A stretch of DNA of 64,000 bases, taken from contig NZ_JAGYPJ010000001.1 of assembly GCF_018343695.1 (NCBI RefSeq), forward strand, positions 3,346,511-3,410,510. The letters run 5' to 3'. The stretch comes from Lederbergia citrisecunda. Its GTDB lineage: Bacteria > Bacillota > Bacilli > Bacillales > Bacillaceae_C. This document shows positions 34,337 to 42,645 of this stretch, in pieces. Position numbers and translations under genes: made by a program. The first letter of the stretch is position 1. Every line of letters starts with the position of its first letter. Under the pieces are notes generated by a model, which did not search any database, was not told the origin of the DNA, and saw nothing but the letters and a program-made list of their open reading frames with translations.

Positions 34337-35968
34337 ATGGGATTAAGTCGAGAACTTATTATAGATGTAGTTCCATTTGGTCTAGATCAAGAAGCAATAA
34401 ATAAAATAAAAAGTATCTGTGATGATCATCCTTCTATCCAATCTTATTTACGGGGAACGAGAAATTTGTTGCTCTCTTTGGAATTACTTGATCCAGAGGA
34501 TATTCCTGGAAGCCAATTAAACAACCCGAAAAATTCTCAACCTAGACCGCCCAGTGATTTTCTAGCCACATATTATGACTACACCAATAATCGAACAGTA
34601 ATAGCCACTGGACCGATTCATAATCCAGGACACCTCAAAGCCTATCAATTAGATACCCAGCCATTACCAAGTATAGAGGAATTCGAGTTAGCGATAAATA
34701 TTGTTCGAGATCATCCTGAGCTTGGCAGCTTCATTCAAGAAAATCTTCTGTATCCCTACAGAGCAATGCCAGCCATCATCGATACTGAGGTTCGAAACAA
34801 CCGTTTTGAAAGGACCCTTGCAGTTGGACTTCTCCCCCTAGAGGAAGCTCAAGAAGTTAACGGAGAGCTTTTACATCAGATTGTCGGAGTTAATATGATT
34901 AAACGTGAAGTAATTATATATGAAACGGGTGCCCCGCCATCTTCAACTGCAAGTGTTCAAATTTGTCAACCCCCACCTGATGCGCATCAGCCTACAGTAA
35001 GAAGAGGAACTGCAGGACAAGTACAAATAAAAGTGTCGCAAGGTAATACGGAGCTTTGGAGCTTCCTTGCAGTGAGACCAGCTGCTTCTTCAGGTATAGT
35101 TGGTTCAGGGATCGAACTTCGAGATGTGATGTATCGAGGAAAAAAAGTATTATCCCGTGCTCACGTACCAATCCTGAATGTTCGTTACGTGAATGATGTT
35201 TGTGGTCCTTACCGTGATTGGCAGTGGCAGGAAGGAAGTATTGAAGCAATTGGAACAGATATTGCACCCGGATTTCGTATGTGCTCAATCCCTGCACGAA
35301 CCATCCTTGATAATGGTACTGATACAGGTAACTATCTCGGTGTAGGGATTTATACAGAAGGGGAAGAAATGGTATTAGTAAGTGAATTGGAAGCTGGCTG
35401 GTATCGATATATCAGTGAATGGCGTTTCCACAACGATGGTACTATTCGCCCACGTTTTGGTTTTAGTGCAGTAGCCAATTCTTGTACATGCAATCCTCAT
35501 ATTCACCACGTATATTGGAGATTGGATTTTGATATTCGGGAAGCTAATAATAACCTTATTCAAGAGATTAACGACCAGATCAGTACTGGAACTTCTATTT
35601 TTCGAACGATTAATTATGAAATCAAAAGAACGCGTGACACCTTTCATAATAGAAAATGGCTAGTTTCTAACAAATTAACGGGTGAAGGATATTATTTGGT
35701 CCCTGGTAAGGATGATGGTAAAGCAGATAGTTTTGGCGTAGGGGATGTGTGGCTTCTTAGCTACCATAGTAATGAGTTAGATGATGGACAGGGTTTTACT
35801 TCAAATTTAGATAAAGCTAGAGCTAATTTAGACAAATTCGTAAATAGTGAGAATATTAACGGACGAGATATAGTGGTTTGGTATTCGGCACATTTCGTAC
35901 ATGATGAATCAAGTGGAGAAGAAGTTCCGCACATACTTGGACCAGAATTAAAACCTCGAAACTGGTAG
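34337..35968 (+). CDS. Copper-amine-oxidase-like protein with altered cofactor motif
   Basis: A 543-aa protein with no signal peptide. Its C-terminal 330 residues follow the copper amine oxidase catalytic domain: NDVCGPYRDWQWQEGSIEAIG, GWYRYISEWRFHNDGTIRPRFGF and the copper-ligand block CNPHIHHVYWRLDFDI (HXH near residues 391-393). At the topaquinone site the usual N-Y-D/E is W-Y-R, so the tyrosine is kept but both flanks differ. It may be an inactive relative or a variant oxidase. The N-terminal 200 residues are small alpha/beta modules like CuAO N2/N3. The ATG at 34337 has GGAGAG 8 nt upstream. Single gene with a terminator. Confidence 0.75.
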   Translation: MGLSRELIIDVVPFGLDQEAINKIKSICDDHPSIQSYLRGTRNLLLSLELLDPEDIPGSQLNNPKNSQPRPPSDFLATYYDYTNNRTVIATGPIHNPGHLKAYQLDTQPLPSIEEFELAINIVRDHPELGSFIQENLLYPYRAMPAIIDTEVRNNRFERTLAVGLLPLEEAQEVNGELLHQIVGVNMIKREVIIYETGAPPSSTASVQICQPPPDAHQPTVRRGTAGQVQIKVSQGNTELWSFLAVRPAASSGIVGSGIELRDVMYRGKKVLSRAHVPILNVRYVNDVCGPYRDWQWQEGSIEAIGTDIAPGFRMCSIPARTILDNGTDTGNYLGVGIYTEGEEMVLVSELEAGWYRYISEWRFHNDGTIRPRFGFSAVANSCTCNPHIHHVYWRLDFDIREANNNLIQEINDQISTGTSIFRTINYEIKRTRDTFHNRKWLVSNKLTGEGYYLVPGKDDGKADSFGVGDVWLLSYHSNELDDGQGFTSNLDKARANLDKFVNSENINGRDIVVWYSAHFVHDESSGEEVPHILGPELKPRNW

Positions 35969-36019
35969 TGTTCATTAATAATCTGATAGAGTATAGCTAA
36001 ATATAAATTGGATAAAACT

Positions 36020-36048
36020 GGGCAGTTCAGCTACAACTGCCCCTTTCT
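36020..36048 (+). terminator. Terminator of the amine-oxidase-like gene
   Basis: GGGCAGTT pairs with AACTGCCC, followed by CTTTCT. Confidence 0.75.
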
Positions 36049-36143
36049 ATTTATTAGATTGGACTTGCTTCGTTAATCCTATAATGAGTAACTCCACTAT
36101 AGTTATTAATACATATTTTTATATTAAATATAATAGAAAAAGA

Positions 36144-36190
36144 AGAAGATAAATCATCGTTTTCTGATGATTTATCTTCTTTATTTTTGA
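36144..36190. terminator. Second strong hairpin with T-run
   Basis: AGAAGATAAATCATC pairs perfectly with GATGATTTATCTTCT (15 bp), followed by TTATTTTT. It may back up the preceding terminator. Confidence 0.7.
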
Positions 36191-36206
36191 AAAGTGCCTT
36201 ACTACT

Positions 36207-36250
36207 TAAACCTCATTTACTTATGGGGCGGTTCACAGTACCTATTTAAC
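36207..36250 (+). repeat. Dispersed GGTACGGTTCAC repeat, copy 8
   Basis: AAACCTCATTTACTTATGG then GGCGGTTCACAGTACC. Confidence 0.75.
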
Positions 36251-36630
36251 AATTCTTTCTCAATTAACATCTTAAGGTCACAAGTTCTTAGCAAAGCTTC
36301 TTGCTGTGATTCATCAAGTCTCCCCATATTAATCAAACTAATTTTTTTCTTAAATCTCCCCAATTTAGGGTAAGTATACGTATAATGTTAAACATTTTTT
36401 TGTTGTATTAAAAGATTAAATAGCACTGAACAATTTCATCTAGGCTTAGAATTGAATTTTCAATACCTTGGTGATTTACGGATAAATTCACAATAGATAT
36501 TTTTATTTGAATACACTATGCCCGGTTCTTTTTTATTAAATGTGGACAAAATATCCATTGCAATCACAAATAAAAGAGGTTCTATACTAGTGGTAACTAT
36601 ACTAGAAGCGTGCACAAATTGTTTAAATTC
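36251..36630. other. Intergenic stretch upstream of the nucleoside transporter
   Basis: No gene. I looked for a purine riboswitch, common ahead of such transporters, and did not recognise one. ACTAG occurs twice around 36587-36606 (ATACTAGTGGTAACTATACTAG in two parts). Confidence 0.4.
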
Positions 36631-36645
36631 ATCAGGAGGTTACAT

Positions 36646-37827
36646 ATGCGATATGGTATTTCTATTTTAGGTATTCTTGTTGTATTGATTTTGGCTTGGT
36701 TGGCAAGTTCCAATCGAAAAGAGGTAAAATTCAAACCAATTATCACGATGCTTGTCATTCAAATTATTTTATCAGTATTTCTGTTAAATACAGAATTTGG
36801 CCTCATCATCATCAAAGGAATATCTACTATTTTTACCATGCTACTTAAATATGCAAACGAAGGGGTTTCCTTTGTGTTTGGCGGCATGGCGAACAAGGGA
36901 GAGACTCCATTCTTTTTAAATGTATTGCTGCCAATAGTATTTATTTCTGTATTAATTGGAATTCTCCAGCATCTAAGAATTTTGCCATTCCTCATGAGGG
37001 GGATTGGATGGCTATTAAGTAAAGTGAATGGAATGGGTAAGCTTGAATCATATAATGCAGTTGCTTCGCTGATGGTCGGACAATCGGAGGTTTTCATCAC
37101 GTTAAAAAAACAACTAGGCCAGCTTTCGAAACAGCGCTTGTATACTCTATGCGCTTCGGCGATGTCGACTGTATCGATGTCCATTGTCGGTGCCTATATG
37201 ACAATGCTGGAGCCAAAATATGTTGTCACAGCTTTAGTTTTAAATTTATTTGGTGGTTTTATCATCGCTTCTATTATTAATCCGTACGAGGTAAAAACAA
37301 GTGAAGATATATTAGAAATACAGGGGCTAGAAAAGCAATCCTTTTTTGAAATGCTCGGGGAGTATATCCTTGATGGTTTTAAAGTTGCCATTATCGTCGG
37401 TGCCATGCTGATTGGGTTCATTGCTTTAATGGCGGCATTCAATCATGTGTTTGAGCTATTATTCAACATTTCCTTTCAGCGGCTATTAGGCTATCTTTTT
37501 GCTCCAATTGCCTTCATTATGGGGATTCCTTCATCGGAAGCGATTAGTGCAGGGGGGATTATGGCGACTAAACTGGTAACCAATGAATTTGTCGCGATGA
37601 TGGATTTATCCGGAGGCAATCATCACTTTAGTGCCCGTACACTGGGGATTCTCTCTGTATTCCTGGTTTCCTTTGCCAACTTCTCATCCATTGGCATTAT
37701 TACCGGGGCGGTCAAAAGTCTGAATGAACAGCAGGGGAATGTCGTCGCGCGTTTTGGGTTGAAGCTGTTATATGGCGCCACACTTGTAAGCATACTTTCA
37801 GGTATCATCGTTAGTTTCATTTTATAA
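36646..37827 (+). CDS. NupC-family concentrative nucleoside transporter
   Basis: A 393-aa integral membrane symporter of the CNT/NupC type. Diagnostic segments are [10 protein letters not shown] (about residue 75), [20 protein letters not shown] with the nucleoside-binding GQSEXF motif, [42 protein letters not shown] with the second helix-pair hairpin, and [12 protein letters not shown] near the C-terminus. Transport is expected to be driven by H+ or Na+. The ATG at 36646 is chosen 7 nt after AGGAGG; an in-frame start at 36610 would include a basic stretch with no ribosome site. No nucleoside-catabolism gene is adjacent. Confidence 0.88.
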   Translation: MRYGISILGILVVLILAWLASSNRKEVKFKPIITMLVIQIILSVFLLNTEFGLIIIKGISTIFTMLLKYANEGVSFVFGGMANKGETPFFLNVLLPIVFISVLIGILQHLRILPFLMRGIGWLLSKVNGMGKLESYNAVASLMVGQSEVFITLKKQLGQLSKQRLYTLCASAMSTVSMSIVGAYMTMLEPKYVVTALVLNLFGGFIIASIINPYEVKTSEDILEIQGLEKQSFFEMLGEYILDGFKVAIIVGAMLIGFIALMAAFNHVFELLFNISFQRLLGYLFAPIAFIMGIPSSEAISAGGIMATKLVTNEFVAMMDLSGGNHHFSARTLGILSVFLVSFANFSSIGIITGAVKSLNEQQGNVVARFGLKLLYGATLVSILSGIIVSFIL

Positions 37828-37886
37828 AACGCGCTGGGTAACCACGGCGTATTGGCAGTTGAAATGGAAACCAACGTCATTATATA

Positions 37887-37918
37887 AAATATAAAGCCCA
37901 CTTCTTAAAGAGTGGGCC
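37887..37918 (-). terminator. Terminator of the metallo-hydrolase gene
   Basis: GCCCACTCTT pairs with AAGAAGTGGGC, followed by TTTATATTTT on the minus strand. Confidence 0.8.
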
Positions 37919-37970
37919 CATTGCTTAGTAATAGAAAAACTGCCTTCTAAAATTTTTATCAATCAATAAA

Positions 37971-38819
37971 TTAATACCCATTTACAAAGTCGGCGATTGT
38001 TTCCCTTTCGTCTTCTGTCAGTTCCCTTTTTACGTACTTTTCGTATTCCTCCATTATTTTCTGTTTATCTCCACCGCAAATATCTGTATATTTCGCAATG
38101 GTTCTAAGCTTAGCTGCTTCCTGATTAAATTCCTCTTTTGAAATGGGCTTTTGATGCGAAGGTATATATGTATCTGCATCAAATGATTCTAGTTCATCTA
38201 ATAGCGGTAGTATTTCCTTGATTGTATAGTTTTCTTTTTCGGAAAAAATATCAGGATAAATGCAGTCACCAAGAAAGAGAATCTTTTCTTCTTTAATATA
38301 CACGATTACTGAATCTGCAGCGTGATCCCCTCCAACGTGTTGTACGATACAGGTTACCCCACCAAGGTCAATTTCCACCCGTTTTTCAAAAGTTACATCC
38401 GGCAAGACAATCCTGATATCTCGGTGATCCGTGAATTCCTCCTTAATTGCCTTCGCACAAAATTCAATTTCCGCTCCTTCTTTCACTCGTGCATCTAATG
38501 CCTCGTCTGACCATGAAAGCGGGATTAGCTTCTCCATTTCTTTTTTTGTTTCTTTGGAAGCAATAGAAACTGTATTAAGTAATGCTGAAAGACCAAAGAT
38601 ATGATCCCAATGCCAATGAGTAAGTACAACCATATTAGGATTGGGGACCTCCCTTTTTAAAAGTTCTTTCAAAAAATAATTTGCATGGTCTATTGAGTTG
38701 CCTGCATCAATCATTAATGTCTTGTTATCACCCACCACCATCCCTAGAATGGGCCGGTCGGTCACCGATATTGGAGTGATATACCAAAAACGCTTACCTA
38801 TTTTGCTAATTGCGTGCAT
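37971..38819 (-). CDS. MBL-fold metallo-hydrolase
   Basis: A 282-aa hydrolase of the metallo-beta-lactamase superfamily. The zinc motif LTHWHWDHIFGLSALL (HXHXDH) is near residues 66-77, a second His lies in VQHVGGDHAADSVIVYI, the bridging Asp in ILFLGDCIYPDIF, and the last His in TYIPSHQKPIS. The general shape is that of glyoxalase II or lactonase-type members; the substrate cannot be inferred. The C-terminal 60 residues (TDICGGDKQKIMEEYEKYVKRELTEDE) form a helical extension. The AAGGAGG site is 8 nt upstream. It is a single gene. Confidence 0.82.
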   Translation of the reverse strand: MHAISKIGKRFWYITPISVTDRPILGMVVGDNKTLMIDAGNSIDHANYFLKELLKREVPNPNMVVLTHWHWDHIFGLSALLNTVSIASKETKKEMEKLIPLSWSDEALDARVKEGAEIEFCAKAIKEEFTDHRDIRIVLPDVTFEKRVEIDLGGVTCIVQHVGGDHAADSVIVYIKEEKILFLGDCIYPDIFSEKENYTIKEILPLLDELESFDADTYIPSHQKPISKEEFNQEAAKLRTIAKYTDICGGDKQKIMEEYEKYVKRELTEDERETIADFVNGY

Positions 38820-38894
38820 AAAGGATGACCTCCTTACTTTTCATATATTTTATTCAAATCGCGGTAGTTTACTCCACAGGGGAATTTTTTCAGA

Positions 38895-38932
38895 AATCCT
38901 CCCTTACTTATGGTACGATTCACCGTACCGAT
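38895..38932 (+). repeat. Dispersed GGTACGGTTCAC repeat, copy 9
   Basis: TCCCTTACTTATGGTACGA then TTCACCGTACCGATG. GGTACGATTCACCGTACC is nearly self-complementary in this copy. Confidence 0.8.
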
Positions 38933-39518
38933 GAAAATCCTAAAAAGGCGATATTAGATTTTACCGAGCCAATCGAGTTCATTATATATATTTATTATGG
39001 GACAGTAACAGGGATTAGGCGTAAACTATGTATTTAATACTTTAAGTGTCATTATTGATGTAGCACACATTCGAGACATGTGGAGTGCTGTGTGTCGCCC
39101 GTAAGGAAGTAGTAGTTAAGAGCCGCATTTACCTGTATATTGAAGCCCGAATATATTTAGTACTCGGGCTTCTGTGTTTGTGTGGCCAAACGGGCCGAGC
39201 TAAAGAAGTGGAGGCTATGTGGCCCCCGCAAAATCATGGGAAATATTTTCGAAGCAAGGCGCCACATTGTGGGGTAAGAAAACGGCGTCTGAATCTACCG
39301 TTGTGATCTGCATCGGTGCGTCTGCTTCGTTACCCGTTCCCTTCTTCTTGTTTAAAACTTGGGGGTGGACGGTTCATTAACGTGCAAAAAAGAACCTCAT
39401 CGTGATGTTTGTGTTCAACACCTTGCAAATATTTGTTGGGTACATTTTCCTTTAATGATGATATTATTTAGATAATCATCTTACTTATTGCGACTTGTAG
39501 ATTGGGGTTGGGTTCATA
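38933..39518. other. Composition-shift region upstream of the sensor kinase
   Basis: Sequence becomes noticeably richer in G and C from about 39060. It contains a hairpin GAAGCCCGA...TCGGGCTTC (39142-39172) and short open frames without ribosome sites. It probably marks the left edge of acquired DNA. Confidence 0.45.
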
Positions 39519-41666
39519 ATGAGGGGTATTCTCCGATTCGGTTCTCGTACTATCTTGCTTCATATAGCTGCTGCCGTTGTTATTGGTTTGGTTGCAAGCT
39601 ATGCGGTCATCTCTGCACCGGACTCCCCTAAGTTCCAAAGTAAAGAAGGCATTCTGGATTTAACGCAGGTTCATGTCAGTAAGAATCCGATAAAGTTAAA
39701 TGGGGAGTGGGCGTTCTACTGGCAAGAGCGGCTGTCGCCTGAGGACATACAGATTCGTTCGGCAAGGGACGGAAATAATGAACGCTGGATCAGCATCCCG
39801 AGCTCCTGGCTAGGCTATCGGTTAGATGGTCAGCAGCTGAACGGTACTGGCTTTGCAACCTTTCGGCTGGTCATCCAACTTAGCGAGCAGGATAGGAATG
39901 AGCGGCTTGCTCTGCGGCTCCCTACCATCTTTCATGCGTATAAATTATGGGTTAATGGCGAGTTACTGGCGGAAGTAGGTGTGGTTGGTCAGGACAAGAG
40001 CAGCGTGACACCGCATCTGTCAACGAAGCTGGTGTTCTTTCAGCCAGAGAATGACAGGGTGGAGCTGGTTATGCAAGTAGCCAACTTCCATCATAAGCGA
40101 GGCGGCATCACCAAGTATATAGAGTTTGGCGGCAGTGATGTGTTAACGGTTAGGACAAATCTGAGAATCGCCGCAGAAATGTTCACCACCGCAGGCCTGC
40201 TTGTGATTGGCGTATATCATCTGCTGTTGTTCGGACTTCGACGCAAAGATAGGGCTACATTGTATTTTGGTCTGTTCACTATGTTGTTGGGAATCCGATC
40301 ATTGCTGGTCGGCGAGCTCTTGATCACACAATTGTGGCCAGCTATTCCGTGGGAATTACAGTTCAAGATCGAGTACCTGATTCTTTGCAGCAGTGGTTAT
40401 ATCATCGCGATGTACTCTGATTGCATCTTTCCAAATTCTGTGTCGCGTTGGTTTCATCTTGGCACGCGGATCGTAACCGGGGCATTCTGTATAATTATTG
40501 TGGTGACCCCTGCACTTATATATACAAAATTATTACTGATGATCGGTGTGATGGTTGTTCTCCATATGGTTTATCTGATGGTTGGGCTGGTCCAAGCGGC
40601 TGTGCGGCGTGTGGAGGGAGCGCTGATCTTCCTGCTGGTGTCAGTGGTTGCTCTTGTTACTGTCATCAACGATTTTTTATATTACAACGAATGGTCGCCG
40701 ATCGGAAATACATCTCCGCTTGGTATGTTGGTGTTTACGATCGCACAGATGATTCTACTTTCTTCGAGATTTACGAGGGCGGCATCGAACGAGGAGAAGA
40801 TTGCACGTGAGCTGCAGGACGCTAACAACAAGCTGACCGAAATGAATATGAATTTGGAACGGACCGTACAGGAACGCACACATGCCTTATCCGCAGCTCA
40901 TGATGATCTCCGTATTTCGTATGACCGGTTGCTTCACTCCGAGCAAGGGAGGAAGAAGCTCCTTGCCTATATAACGCATGATCTGCGTTTGCCGCTGTCC
41001 AGCATGCTTGGTTATGTAGAAGCTGTGCAAGACAAGGTCAAGCCGGAACGTAATGAACAGTACCTGAAGTATATCCGGGATAACACGATTAGGATTAACC
41101 GCATGATCGAGGAGTTGTCCTTCTTGTCGCATTTGGAGACGGGACAAGTCTCGTACCGAATGGAGCCGGTTCATGTGAATCACTTCTTGCGTGGGTTTTT
41201 TGAACAATATGAGCTGGTTGTGCGTGACGCAGGGTTGGATTTCATGCTGGATATCGGAAATACGGAAGATCAACGACCTAACTTGCCTGTTGTCGAGATG
41301 GATGCGCAAAGATTAGAGCAGGCGTTGTTTAATCTAGTGTCGAACGCGATGAAATTCACCTCTAGGGGTGGGTTGGTGCGTATTGCGCTAGCTGTGGACG
41401 AGGTGAATCATACCCGCTATGCGATAATTAGCGTACAAGATTCTGGCACGGGTATTCCTCCAGATCAGCTCGAGCAAATCTTCGATCGCAATTACAAGTA
41501 TGAACGACCGGGCGTGGAGAAGGGAGTAGAGGGCAGCGGGCTAGGGCTGGCGATTTGCAGGGAAATCGTACAAGCGCATGGAGGGACGGTTCGAGCGGAG
41601 AGCGACGGCAAGACGGGGTCGATATTCTATGTATCGCTTCCTTGTATTATAAATGAAGGAAGGTGA
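39519..41666 (+). CDS. 7TMR-DISM sensor histidine kinase
   Basis: A membrane sensor kinase of 715 aa. TM1 is at about residues 10-30, then an extracellular jellyroll-like DISMED2 domain (LDLTQVHVSKNPIKLNGEWAFYW...WISIPSSW...FRLVIQL, about 45-190), seven helices of the 7TMR-DISM domain (about 205-410), a coiled coil (NNKLTEMNMNLERTVQERTHALSAAHDDL), a HisKA domain with the phospho-acceptor in YITHDLRLPLSSML (about 485) and a HATPase domain (NLVSNAMKFTS, DSGTGIPPDQL, GVEGSGLGLAIC). The ligand is unknown. Base composition is well above the window's norm, and such kinases are frequent in Paenibacillus, suggesting transfer. The response regulator gene follows 7 bp after the stop. Confidence 0.88.
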   Translation: MRGILRFGSRTILLHIAAAVVIGLVASYAVISAPDSPKFQSKEGILDLTQVHVSKNPIKLNGEWAFYWQERLSPEDIQIRSARDGNNERWISIPSSWLGYRLDGQQLNGTGFATFRLVIQLSEQDRNERLALRLPTIFHAYKLWVNGELLAEVGVVGQDKSSVTPHLSTKLVFFQPENDRVELVMQVANFHHKRGGITKYIEFGGSDVLTVRTNLRIAAEMFTTAGLLVIGVYHLLLFGLRRKDRATLYFGLFTMLLGIRSLLVGELLITQLWPAIPWELQFKIEYLILCSSGYIIAMYSDCIFPNSVSRWFHLGTRIVTGAFCIIIVVTPALIYTKLLLMIGVMVVLHMVYLMVGLVQAAVRRVEGALIFLLVSVVALVTVINDFLYYNEWSPIGNTSPLGMLVFTIAQMILLSSRFTRAASNEEKIARELQDANNKLTEMNMNLERTVQERTHALSAAHDDLRISYDRLLHSEQGRKKLLAYITHDLRLPLSSMLGYVEAVQDKVKPERNEQYLKYIRDNTIRINRMIEELSFLSHLETGQVSYRMEPVHVNHFLRGFFEQYELVVRDAGLDFMLDIGNTEDQRPNLPVVEMDAQRLEQALFNLVSNAMKFTSRGGLVRIALAVDEVNHTRYAIISVQDSGTGIPPDQLEQIFDRNYKYERPGVEKGVEGSGLGLAICREIVQAHGGTVRAESDGKTGSIFYVSLPCIINEGR

Positions 41667-41673
41667 AGGTGTG

Positions 41674-42378
41674 ATGGACACGCACAAAATTATGATCGTC
41701 GATGATGATCCCAATATATGCGAGATTGTTCAGGTGTATTGCGAGAGGGAGGGTTTCATATCCTCCTACAGTCATAGCGGGACAGAAGCCATGAAACTGC
41801 TTGCATTGTTCGAGCCGGATTTGATTGTACTGGATGTATTGCTGGCTAATGAAAACGGCATTGATTGGTGCAAGAACGCACGTAACTACACGAATGCGCC
41901 GATCGTGTTTCTGAGCAGTCATGAGGAAGACGAGGTGAAAATCAGCGCATTATCCTATGGCGGCGACGATTATGTGACCAAGCCGTTCAGTCCTGGAGTA
42001 CTCATGGCCAAGATCAAGGCTCATCTTCGCAGAGTGTCGACGGGCAGAAAGGAACAACTGTTGGAGTTACCGGGTTTGACGCTGGATTTCTACGCACAGT
42101 CCGTCAACATGGGTAGTGAAACCATCTTTTTATCGAAAAAAGAGTTCAGTCTACTGTCCTATATGGCACAAAACGTTAATCGTGTCGTCACTGTCGATAC
42201 GTTGTTTCAGCTCATCTGGGGAATGGAGAGTCTGGAGGATACGAGAACGGTCGCTGTACACATCAGTAATTTACGTAAAAAAATCGAGGCTGACCCTGCC
42301 GATCCTGAGAGAATCATTACGATTCGGGGGGCCGGGTATATGCTGGTTGCCAGAAGTGCGTTGCAAGCGCGAACATAG
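41674..42378 (+). CDS. OmpR-family response regulator
   Basis: A 234-aa transcription factor paired with the upstream kinase. Receiver domain: KIMIVDDDPNICEIV (acidic pocket), phospho-Asp in DLIVLDVLLANENG (about residue 53), FLSSHE (Thr/Ser switch) and DDYVTKPFSP (Lys). The C-terminal winged helix is ...FLSKKEFSLLSYMAQNVNRVVTVDTLFQLIWG and LRKKIEADPADPERIITIRGAGYML. The ATG at 41674 is chosen; GGTGAAGG lies just upstream, overlapping the kinase stop. It shares the high-GC character of the kinase. Targets are unknown; none is encoded nearby in the same strand and composition. Confidence 0.88.
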   Translation: MDTHKIMIVDDDPNICEIVQVYCEREGFISSYSHSGTEAMKLLALFEPDLIVLDVLLANENGIDWCKNARNYTNAPIVFLSSHEEDEVKISALSYGGDDYVTKPFSPGVLMAKIKAHLRRVSTGRKEQLLELPGLTLDFYAQSVNMGSETIFLSKKEFSLLSYMAQNVNRVVTVDTLFQLIWGMESLEDTRTVAVHISNLRKKIEADPADPERIITIRGAGYMLVARSALQART

Positions 42379-42516
42379 CGTTAAGGTTGGTAGTGTGACA
42401 ACGACTGCCGCTAACACACTACAGCTAGAAGGGCTGATTATCCAGCGAAAGCGAATCACAAGTCGGCCACATTACCCCGAAAAGTGTTCACATGAAGGGT
42501 GGATCCTAGACCTCAT

Positions 42517-42570
42517 GCAAACAACCTCCAATTCCACTTATGATAAAGTAGAGATGGAGGTTGTTTTTGC
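42517..42570 (+). terminator. Terminator of the kinase/regulator operon
   Basis: AACAACCTCCA pairs with TGGAGGTTGTT, followed by TTT. Confidence 0.8.
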
Positions 42571-42619
42571 AAAAGAAATTAGTGATAAATGGAGACTGAA
42601 AACGATAAATGTGCCTTTG

Positions 42620-42645
42620 TGAAAACCCCCTCGGAATTTTGGGAG
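42620..42645 (-). terminator. Weak terminator of the flagellin gene
   Basis: AACTCCC pairs with GGGGGTT (one G-T pair), followed by TTC, directly after the flagellin stop. Confidence 0.5.

Noticed and set aside
36251-36640. Purine riboswitch ahead of the NupC-type gene
   Set aside because: I could not find the conserved junction bases or the paired loops in the expected place.
42116-42622. 168-codon plus-strand frame overlapping the OmpR-type regulator
   Set aside because: A frame shadow of a high-GC gene; it continues through the terminator region with no independent start signals.
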